This document shows positions 22,514-31,590 of a DNA stretch of 64,000 nucleotides, in pieces (the first letter of the stretch is position 1; the number at the start of each line of letters is the position of its first letter). A program made the translations under genes and the position numbers. The DNA comes from Craspedostauros australis. Its lineage: Eukaryota > Bacillariophyta > Bacillariophyceae > Mastogloiales > Achnanthaceae. Location of the stretch: contig JAMXDE010000006.1 of assembly GCA_026770025.1 (NCBI GenBank), forward strand, positions 868,001 through 932,000. Direction: 5' to 3'. The notes beneath the pieces were generated by a model, which saw only the letters and a program-made list of their open reading frames with translations, ran no database searches and had not been told where the DNA came from.

Positions 22514-24488
22514 TCACAACTCCCCTGTGCCATCGGTGGATTCCGGAGCCAGAGTGATCACCTTCTCGAACCAAAAGCCGACGGCAATCATGCAGTACGT
22601 TGTGATCAGCAACGATCCTTCCAACCAGTTGCTTCGGGGAGTTGCGAGGCACACGGAGACAGTGAAGACGGAGAGGATGTAGAGGATGATCTCGAAGTGC
22701 GGGAAGTTGAGGTTCATTGGCCTGTCGACCATCCATCCCACCAGCACGGTCAACGGGACGACGAAGAGCGAAATTTGAGTGCAAGATCCCACGGCGACTG
22801 TTGTTTGGGATTGGAGATGGCAGAATCGATATGTATGGCGTGAATACATTGGCGTGGATACATTGGCGTGGATACATTGGCGTGGATACATTGGTATGGA
22901 TGTCCGCAGGGTTTGGATGCATGAGCGGATGGATGAACGTGAAGAATGTGTGTGAGAGTGTGAGTATAAGTGGGCAGACACTTGGCCGTGGATCAAGACA
23001 ATGCAGTGTCCAATGACGCCGTGAAAGATGGTTGCGCAAGGTTGCACACTTCGAACCACTTGACTGCACGCTGATGTTCAACTTACCTCCCATGGCGAGA
23101 TCCATCTTGTCCTTCATGGCAACGGAGATGGCCGTGATGTGCTCGACGGCATTCCCCACTATGGGGAGGATGATCAAACCAACGAATGTTCGACTGACGC
23201 CGGACTGGTCGCAGTACCCATCGATGCTGTCCACCAGGAACTCGGAGAAGAATGTGACCAGCAGGGTGGAGATCAAAAGGCCGAGCATGGCCACGTTCAG
23301 GGAAATGGAGGCCGCCTCATCATCTTCGTCAGGAACGGCACCGGATTCAGCCGCGGCGGGGGTGGCGCCGTTGGCTTCTCCGTCATCGTGCGAGACTTCC
23401 TTCGTGTGTTCGGATCCTTCCCCTTCCTCCTCGAAGACGTGGGCGTGAGTCTTGAGCTGGAAGACGAGCAGCTGGATGTACATGAGCATGAGGAAGATGG
23501 CGGCAGCACGCGAGATGGTGAGGACGGACTCATCGTCGACCTTGTAGTACTGCGCGAAGGGCGTTGGCAGGACGAATGCGATGCTGCTGAGCGCCAGCAA
23601 AGCCATGTTGGCGGTGGCGACGGTTGAATTGAAGGACTGCTCTGTGTAGCGGAGACCCCCGAAGAAGAAGCAGCAGCCCAGGACGAGAAGGAGGTTGGAG
23701 AAGATGGAGCCGATCATGGAGGCCTGCACGACGCGTATCTCGTTGGCCAGGAGGGCCTGGATGGCCACGACGACCTCCACGGCGTTTCCGAAGGTGGCGT
23801 TGACCAAACCGCCGATGGTCTCGTTGGTGTGAAGGGCGAGCTCCTCCGTGAAGTCTCCCAGGATGGCCGCGAGCGGGACCATGACGAAGAAGTTGAGCCA
23901 GAAGATCCAGGTGGGGCTCCATTGGTGCGTGGATGCCCACCAGGCCAAGGGCATGAGGGCCAGGAAGACGGAGATGGGCTTGCCAAGGATGATGATCTTG
24001 AGGGCCTCAGCCGTGGTCGGCGCCTCGTAGGGCAGGTACTCGTCCTCGAAGATGGTGCCCGAGCCGCTGGCCCCGGACGCCACGAGAGGGTCGTTGGCCG
24101 CCTTCATCAAGCTGGTGCGCTCGCTGGCCTGCTCCGCAAGCGACTCGACGCGGAACTCCCTGCCGCTGGTGTTGTTGCGCTCGTGCGATGCCGCCCGCAT
24201 GAGACGAGCTCGACGGGCTTGGACGAGCCACTTCCTCGCGGCCAGCTTGGCGTCGATGGCGCCCATGCTGCCCTCGCGTTTCGTCTGGGAGCTGATGGGC
24301 TGAGGAGCAAAGTCCCGCGGTGATTGCGCTGTGTGCATGGTCTGGCTCATCATGTCATTGGCGAAGCGAGAGTTGCGCTCGCTTTCCACGTGGTAGCTGA
24401 GCGAGAGACCTCTGTCTCCGGTGGACGCCTGTCGAGGTGAACGGTTGTTGATGGCGAGGATGCTGCTGTCGACACTTCTGGTACTCAT
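22514..24488 (-). CDS. CAX-type Ca2+(cation)/H+ exchanger
   Basis: Exons 24,488-23,087 and 22,797-22,514 join (GGAG|GTAAGT ... CAACAG|TC) to 561 residues. The protein has a long hydrophilic N-terminus (about 150 residues) and then two sets of membrane spans separated by an acidic loop. The CAX alpha repeats are clear: NATFGNAVEVVVAI in the first half and [34 protein letters not shown] across the exon junction in the second. CAX proteins use the proton gradient to load Ca2+ or Mn2+ into vacuoles or related compartments. The intervening acidic segment (about 330-375) is rich in Glu/Asp/Ala and likely soluble. The start is the ATG at 24,488. The N-terminal Ser/Arg-rich region may be regulatory, as in plant CAX autoinhibition, but that is inference. 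Confidence 0.93.
22844..22899 (+). repeat. 14-base minisatellite in exchanger intron
   Basis: Four tandem copies of ATACATTGGCGTGG, the last with two changes, lie inside the single intron (22,798-23,086) of the exchanger gene. Confidence 0.92.
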
Positions 24489-25855
24489 CAAGGGCGATCC
24501 GAATGCTCTTGTGGAGGCTGGGAGAAGGTGTCCTCTGCTGTGGATACGGATATGAGAACGGGAACGGATACGGATACGGATACGGATACGGATAAGAGTA
24601 GTGCTAAGAGATCCTAGCTTGCTGAGTGCTCTACTGCTATGTATAATAGTTGTATCTTCTTGTGCTTCTGTGACGGTGGCTGTGGCTGTGGAGTGCTGCG
24701 GCTCGTGCTTAGTCTTGATCAGTGGCGGGGATGCGGCTGCGTTGGGTTTGGCCCTTGGTGATCAACGAGGTGTGTGGACGATTGGGGGAAGAGGACTGGC
24801 CTGTCGGGGGGGGGCAGATGGCGGTCGTGGAGAGGTGCGCTGTGCGAGTTGCGAACGAGGATGCGCTGTTTGTGGTGTTTTTGTACCAAACGGACACGAG
24901 AAGTGCATCTTGGCGTAATTGCGCCCGTCGCTATTGTCGGTGCGAGAGAATCGCTCCGAACCGAACAACTAATCTTGCGGGCAGTTCACAGCCCAATTCT
25001 GTGATGTGTCGCGCCGGCCGTGCCCAAAACGGTTCGAAGACATGATCATCGGAGGATTCATCCCTGTTCCATCGAGTTGAGTCCCGAACACTGAAGCGAC
25101 ATGTGAATGTCTCTATGACACTAAACGGACACGAAAACGCCTACACAAGACTCATCCGTGACAGGTGCTTCTTGGATTTCTTCGACTCTTTTTGCGTTCG
25201 TGCCACGACAACTCGTGAGGTATCTCAAGCAATGTAGAGTGGAGTGGAAGCAACCGCTTCTGTTTCATTTCGAATCCACGTGAAGTGGCTCCCTGATCGT
25301 TGGAACCTGTGGAATGTTTGGCTGTTACGGATGGTTCGTGACAGGATGACATATGTGCGAATCCATAATTCGACCAATCGTTTGTTGAATCATGAGTTAG
25401 TAGTTTGAATCGTTCGACGAGTGAAGCAGGGCTGTTTGTGATCTATTTTCGTTCAATTGTGTATGGCCGCCGTCCAGACCAAATATTTTCTCATTAATTT
25501 GCGTGCTTCGAATAACCAGACCAAACAACAGAATCCAGAACCAAAACACAGAAAACAAGACGAGACAACACACGGAATTGAGCGCGCTGTATGCACACAG
25601 GAAGCACAGGAAGGTGGAACGACACACCCACAGATCCATCCCACAAGAAGCACATCACTGCCCATTGCTCACTTTCCACAACAACATTCAAACACCAAGC
25701 CAACGAGTCGAGCAAACACCCCCATCGTGGACAACAGCAGCAGCGCGGTCGGAAACACCAGTCTTATTCTGAAGCAGAAGTACACACAGAAAGATAGGAA
25801 GAACAAAATCCGCCGATTCCCAACAGGCAAGCAAAGCGGAGTGCAGACAATCAAG
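24489..25855. promoter_or_regulatory. Divergent intergenic region, 1.37 kb
   Basis: This lies between the exchanger (minus) and the small coiled-coil gene (plus), so both promoters should be here. Contents: the GGATAC repeat near the exchanger start and a GGGGGGGG run near 24,808. Open frames at 24,601-24,918 and 25,457-25,882 have no domain or credible start and are not called. Confidence 0.4.
24566..24595 (+). repeat. (GGATAC)n hexamer repeat
   Basis: Five GGATAC-type units lie about 80-105 bases above the exchanger start codon. The unit is not a known telomere repeat. Confidence 0.85.
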
Positions 25856-26509
25856 ATGGCAGTAAGTTGGATGCGATACTAATACGCATGCGCGATTTCA
25901 TCTGATCACAGCAGCTTGGACCTTGGACTTTGATGGGACACGCTGTCTCCGTGCACATATTGCACACGGAACGCTCCGTCATCGAATGTAATACCAACAC
26001 ACAGATCATGATCGCAGGGAAGACGCCGCTGTCAGTCGGCTCAATGGCAGCCACAAAGGCGACATGAAATCGCCACAAACTCTCCAATCTCACTCCATCG
26101 ACATACTCCCTGCCCCTCCCCTCTGTGGCATTCGTATTCGGATTCCTCTGTGTTCCACTCGTACCATGCCACACAATCGACATGCGACCACACGCAATGA
26201 CAGGAGACGAATTCAGTCGCAGAATTGGAGGCCCGCGTCAAGGCGCTGGAGGATGGTGCCAAGTACGATGCAACCCAAGTCGTGCTGAAGCAACGTGAAG
26301 AAGAGCATCTGTTGCAACTTCGTGCGATCAAGGAAGCAATGCTTGCAGAAAAGAACGCGGGCGGCGGAGCCAGCAGCGAAGAAGCGGAGCAACTCAAGGC
26401 GGAGAACGCAAAATTGAAAGCACTGGTGACGAAGCAGGAATATCGCATCAAGCACCTGATCAATGGCTTTCAGCGGGCCTTGGATGAGAAGGCCGCAATG
26501 AAGGCGTAG
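25856..26509 (+). CDS. Small coiled-coil protein
   Basis: The best model has a six-base first coding exon (ATGGCA, 25,856-25,861), a 342-base intron with GTAAGT and ACAG ends, and exon 2 at 26,204-26,509, giving 103 residues starting MAETNSVAELEARVKALEDG. The protein is almost entirely helical with heptad-like Leu/Ala spacing (ELEARVKALED, LKAENAKLKALVTKQEYRIKHL), with a Gly/Ala/Ser break near residue 65. It probably forms a coiled coil. I do not recognise a named family. Exon 2 is well supported by composition. The tiny first exon is an inference from frame and splice signals; acceptors at 26,217 and 26,223 are the wrong phase for this donor. Confidence 0.65.
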
Positions 26510-27765
26510 ATTAGACTAGAGAAGAAGGAGGATACTCGATTGGAGTGGGAGACGTGATGTGGCAAGGATGGGCTTGATGGCTTCGTTGAATGATGATGAT
26601 GATTGTGATGATGATGAAATGGTCAACGCGGCATGGGAAGCACGGATGTTGAACCGTCACATGCATACAACGCCATAGCGAGCCATGCTGTAATAGAAAC
26701 AGGTCGTGGAACCACGGAGAAGAAGGAACAGAAGACAGTCGCACCCCAACCAAACGCATTGTGCCATACGAGATCAATTTGTAGAGTACGGCATTGTATG
26801 GCGTCATAAATGCGGAACATGAACTTGGTCTCGAATTACCGCCCTGTGTCCTTTCCGCCATACTCTGTATCAGTGCCGTGCGACCTATGGAGGTATCCAT
26901 GTTGCTTGTCGTCGATGAGTGCCGTGAAGAAGCTCGTTGGGTGGCAGAGTCTTGTGGACCTCCTACTCTCTTCCTTGTGGATGCATAGTAGTAGATCGTA
27001 CGGCCAATCGTGCCTTGCCCGCAGGAAAGAGAATGTCATAGTACTCGTGATTGGAGTTTCGCCACGAACCGAAATGTGCCAAGGCATTTTTTGTCGTGTC
27101 CACAAGAGAGTCTGTTCATCTCTTTGGAGCATCCCAACACGACCAAAGTGCCACCAACAACCAGCGTCTTTTGTGCGAGGGCCTCTGCCTCTCTTGCGGG
27201 AAGGACTGCCATTTGCTGTTCCTGTCGTTGTCGTTGCTGCCATTCTCTCCGCTGACAAACAGCTTCAACGAAGTTGACAGCAGACCACTGATCTATTATA
27301 TTATTCTACATTATATTCTGCAACACCTCGCTATCTCTCTTGGCGTCGTTGTCTCCATTGCCATCGACAAATACGTTATTGTGAAACAGACAAAGCATCC
27401 TGTTGCTGCCTTCGCCACTGGTTCTCCCCAACGTCTCCGATACTCTGTCGGACTCACGCTACGAATAGTCGTACGACTCCACTCGCACTCCAATCCATCT
27501 GGAGCGCTGTCCAACGGACTTGAGCACGTCGCAGGGCAGACTCTATTTCCACAAGCAACGGTGGTAGCAGCCCATTATCATCTGCGTGCATAACGAGGAT
27601 CAGGTCATCGACGCTGAGACTGTACTATACTACGCGAGGACAGGCAAGCGGCGAACCACAAGGGCGTGTTCACTCATCAAGGCATTCAACGGCCGCAGCC
27701 ACAGCCACAGCGGGAAGACAAGCGCAATCACAAACGCATATAATACATACGCACGCAGATACAAG
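26510..27765. other. 1.26 kb intergenic region without supported gene
   Basis: This lies between two plus-strand genes and should contain the 3' UTR of the coiled-coil gene and the promoter of the DUF445 gene. TA-rich sequence (TATTATATTATTCTACATTATATTC near 27,294-27,318) is the only notable feature. The open frame at 27,051-27,593 is not protein-like. Confidence 0.4.
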
Positions 27766-28382
27766 ATGGGATTCGAGGCAGAGTACGCATGGTGGGAATA
27801 CTTCATGATCCCATGGATCGCCGGGTTCGTGGGCTACGTCACCAACGTCCTGGCCTTGCAATTGACGTTCTATCCTCTCGAATTCGTTGGCATCGAGCTG
27901 TTCCGGCTGGAGAATGAGCCCTGGGGCATCATCGGCTGGCAGGGCATCATCCCCACCAAGGCACGCAAGATGGCCTCCATCAGCTTCGATCTCATGACGC
28001 AGAAGCTGCTGTCCATCCACGATATCTTCGGTCAGCTCGATCCCGTCAAATTCTCCCAAGTCATGGAGGACCCCCTGCTGCTCATGATGGATTCCGTCAT
28101 CAATGAAGTGGCCAACGAGTACATGCCGCAGGCCTGGAATCAGTTGCCCAAGGAAGTGCGTGACGACATCATCGTCACGGCCGATCGTGAAAGCCCGGCC
28201 TTCATGGCCGCCTTCATGAAGGACATGCAGGAACACGTGGAAGATGTGGTCGACATTAAGGAGCTCTGCGTCAATGCCTGCGTGGAGAACAAACATTTGC
28301 TGGTCAAAATGTGAGTGGACACCGTGTGGTTGTGATTGAATGCGTGGTCGCGGACTACTCTGCTCTGTTGTCCAAAACGGCG

Positions 28383-28419
<37 letters not shown>

Positions 28420-29285
28420 CGTTGGCAATGGAAATTCACCCATTCATTTGCTGTCTTTCTCACTGCTCTTCATCTCTCTAATTGTACACGTGTTGATTCA
28501 TCACGTCCATGTTCGGACTTCCTTTTTGGGCGTGCTTCCACGCACTCGTGCGCTTACGCTCACGCTCACGCTCACAACAATCCAACAGCTTCCAAGAATG
28601 CGGAGACAAAGAATTCATCTTCATTCGACGATCCGGTTTCTACTTCGGCTTCCTCTTCGGTGTGCTACAGATGACTGTCTGGTTGTTCTACGATGCCGGT
28701 TGGATATTACCCGTTGCGGGCTTCCTGGTGGGATGGGTCACCAATTACATTGCGCTCAAGGTCATCTTTCAACCGCTGGAACCCAAGCAGATCCTGTGCT
28801 GGACGTTGCATGGCATCTTCCTAAAGCGACAAGTCGAGGTCTCCGAAACCTTCGCGCGCGTCATCTGCACGGAGATCCTCCACGTCAAGGCGATGTGGGA
28901 CGCCATCTTCACGGGACGGCTGTCCAAGAACTTCTTCGCCATGCTGCGTGCGCACACGCTCGTCTTCACCGACAAGATGATTGCCGAAATCAAGCCCTTG
29001 GCCATCGCTGCGATGGGCGCGGACAAATTCAATCAGATGAAGGAGTCGATCGCGCAGAAGGTGCTCGAGAAGATCCCCGACGTCATCGACGCATCGTACG
29101 AATACACGCAGGAGGCGCTGGACATGGAGGCCACGATCCGCGTCAAGATGGCGCAGCTATCGTCATCCGATTTTGAGGGAGTCCTGCATCCGGCATTCCA
29201 GGAGGATGAAATTCAATTGATTGCGTTGGGCGGAGTGCTGGGTGCTGCTGTGGGCGTCATTCAGTTATTCACGTTATTCGGCTGA
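27766..29285 (+). CDS. DUF445 family membrane protein
   Basis: Exons 27,766-28,310 and 28,589-29,285 join (AAAAT|GTGAGT ... CAACAG|C) to 413 residues. The junction reads LLVK-IFQECGDKEFIFIRRSGFYFGFLFG, the usual DUF445 signature. Hydrophobic segments lie near the N-terminus (MIPWIAGFVGYVTNVLAL), in the middle (FYFGFLFGVLQMTVWLFY, LPVAGFLVGWVTNYIAL) and at the C-terminus (IALGGVLGAAVGVIQLF). Each half has a paralogous G-(Y/W)-V-T-N-x-(L/I)-A-L motif, showing internal duplication. The family is found in bacteria and in photosynthetic eukaryotes, and its function is unknown. No clear signal peptide precedes the first span, so the cell membrane it occupies cannot be told. I chose the ATG at 27,766 because upstream sequence is unlike the family. 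Confidence 0.88.
28382..28419 (+). repeat. (GTT)n microsatellite in DUF445 intron
   Basis: Twelve or more GTT units lie within the intron 28,311-28,588. The antisense reading gives a poly-Gln stretch in a spurious frame. Confidence 0.95.
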
Positions 29286-29687
29286 GAGAGAGGATTGATC
29301 GATCTGTGCTTCAGCGGTTGTTATCTCTATCTCGAGACTATGACTTTCTTGTACAATTAGGCATGCATAAAGCGTAGAACAATTGGATTCTTCGACGAAT
29401 TCACACAAAATAAAGTGTCGTAGTGTGGATAGAGTGCACTCACAACAGCATACTTTGCTGGCCTTGTCCGACGTCGAGTAGAAGTCTTCAGGTCGCTGCA
29501 GTAGAGCTTGTGTAAGCATATTCTTCTTCTTCTTCTCGAGAGAGATGCAGAATAAGGGGAATCGCTAAATCATGATATTGTTGCGGTGGTGCTTCCGCTG
29601 ATATGAATAAACATCACTGTTCACACTTGCATCCTGTCTCCGAGTACTCTCCCTCTCTCTCTTTCTAGAGCAGAGAATGGAGAACAT
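29286..29687. other. Convergent intergenic region, no gene seen
   Basis: About 400 bases lie between the DUF445 and reductase 3' ends. A short CTT tract near 29,521 and a CT-rich tract near 29,650 are present. No gene is supported. Confidence 0.5.
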
Positions 29688-31082
29688 CTAGTACAGCTTT
29701 CTGGCACCGTTGGTGTCGTACTGTTCACCTGGAGTCTTGATGACGTTGCCATCATCGTCGATGAACTCCGACTTTTGCTGCAGGACGAAGCGCTGGAAGA
29801 ATTTGGAAAGGATGCGGTCGGTGGTCAAGAATTCCACGCTGCCGCCGTTCTCCTTGGTTGCGAGGATCTTTGGAACCAAATCGGCAGCAACCTCCTCTGG
29901 CTGGGCGGCCAGAACACCGAAGGGGAATTTGCGCAGCTCTGGTGTGGAATCATCGAGAAGGAGCTTGGTGAAGACCATGCCTGGGGAGAGGTTGTGGACC
30001 TGGATCTTTCCCTGGGTCTCGCGCTTGTCGTATCCCTGAACACCTTCGTCCAACTCCTTGACGAGGGTCTCGGTGAGCTGTGGGAGACCGCGCTTGGTGG
30101 CACCGTAGCATGCATATCCTGGTGTGCCACCACCCTTGACGCCGGATCCGACGGTGTTGAAGATGTGTCCGGTGACACCCTCCTGTGGATGTCGGAAATG
30201 ACAGGAAGAGACGAAGATACGAGTCGAGTGGAAGAAGAGAAGAATAAAATGAGCACGGTGGAATCCATCGCAGAAATTACACGTGCACAAATTCATCGCA
30301 TCTGGCGACGATGCAGAGCAATTCGTTTCATGCTCCAAAACAAGCCGGGAAGATCGGTACATTTCCAGCAGAGCTCAGCCAAGGCCACATCGACACAAGA
30401 TGGAGCAGACTCGTAATACGCATGATGGAAACGATCATTCGTCAAGTTAGCCAGCCTGTCAGCCAACCACCCAGTGCACCAATTAAGTTTCTGAATACAT
30501 GATGAATCCATTCGAACACACATGCCTTCGACCAGAACGCACCTGATTCTCCATGATGGACATGGCGACCTTGGTGCAGGCAAGGATTCCCAAAAGATTG
30601 ACCTTGACGACGGCCTCGACCTGGGCCAGGCTGACCTCGCGCAAATCACGGCGTCCGCCGTTGATGCCGGCGTTGTTGATCCAGTAGTTGACAATGCCCA
30701 TGTTCTTCTTGGCGAATTCACCGAGCTGCTCGACGGAGGCGGAGTCCGAGACGTCGCATTTGGTGTGGTAGATGCGTCCTTGTGGGTGACGTTCGCGAAG
30801 GACATCGGCAGCGGTCGTGCAGTCCTGGATGTCGCAGATGACGACGTCGAATCCGCGCTCCATGAATTCGCCAGCGTAGGCAAAGCCAACGCCGTTGGCT
30901 CCACCGGTGATCACGACACCACCAGCGGCATCGGGACGTGGGACGGGATCCTTGGTCTGCACCTGCGGAGTGGCTGGAGAGTTGTTGGACTTTTGGAAGT
31001 TGGCGAAGAATCCCTGTGGTGCGAAGGCACCGACTGCGTTCAGCAGGCCAGAAATCAGGAGGATGGCCAATGTTGACTTCAT
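29688..31082 (-). CDS. NYC1/NOL-like short-chain dehydrogenase, plastid-targeted
   Basis: Exons 31,082-30,543 and 30,182-29,688 join (AATCAG|GTGCGT ... CCACAG|GAG) to 344 residues. A signal peptide ending in NAVGAFAPQGFF gives an ASAFAP-type plastid leader. The Rossmann dinucleotide site is TGGANGVG (59-66), with NNAG at 136-139 and catalytic Tyr206-x3-Lys210 in CYGATKRG. The segment VNLLGILACTKVAMSIMENQ, then GHIFNTVGSG, and later SPGMVFTKLLLDDST, closely follow chlorophyll b reductases of the NYC1/NOL type. Those enzymes reduce chlorophyll b to 7-hydroxymethyl chlorophyll a in plants. Diatoms lack chlorophyll b, so the substrate here is probably different; that is inference. Confidence 0.88.
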
Positions 31083-31590
31083 AGTTGCGTCTTTGTACAG
31101 GGTACTATCCTCGTATTTGTGGATTTGGGGTGGAGCACAAGGTTGTTGTGGGGAGACATCTGTTGTTGGGCATCGTGGGGCATCGTGGGGCGTTGGTGTG
31201 TGTTGAAGATCGGTGGACAAAATGTGGTATGGATCAAACGGATCTGTCGATGGTCATGGTCCATGCGTTTCTGTTGCGTTTTCGTCATCGGGAAGGCTTC
31301 TTCAACCAATCCGACGATCTTATTGGCTGACACGTGGAATGAAGATTCAACACGACTCGATTGCACATAATTTCTCGGGACTTGACATTTCTTTCTCACT
31401 CAAATATGATATCTACCTCATGTACCAAACGACAGTCTACCCCCAACTAACAACTACGTGAACCTTTGTGTTGAGTAGAGTGCTCATAGCTTCCCTTGTC
31501 CCTTAATACAATACATTAAAATTGTGCTTGAGTGATTATTTGTTCATTTATAATACAATGCATGGTCTATGCCTGACAGCGAATGTCACA
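31083..31590. promoter_or_regulatory. Intergenic region upstream of the NYC1-like gene
   Basis: 508 bases lie between the reductase start and the stop of the next minus-strand gene. They hold the reductase promoter and the neighbour's 3' UTR. No ORF is supported. Confidence 0.4.

Noticed and set aside
24566-24595. GGATAC array as an interstitial telomere
   Set aside because: The unit is not TTAGGG-like and only five copies exist.
24601-24918. ORF with a hydrophobic start and Cys residues
   Set aside because: It begins without an ATG, lies in the divergent promoter, and resembles no family.
28140-28463. Minus-strand ORF with poly-Gln
   Set aside because: It is produced by the (GTT)n intron microsatellite opposite the DUF445 gene.
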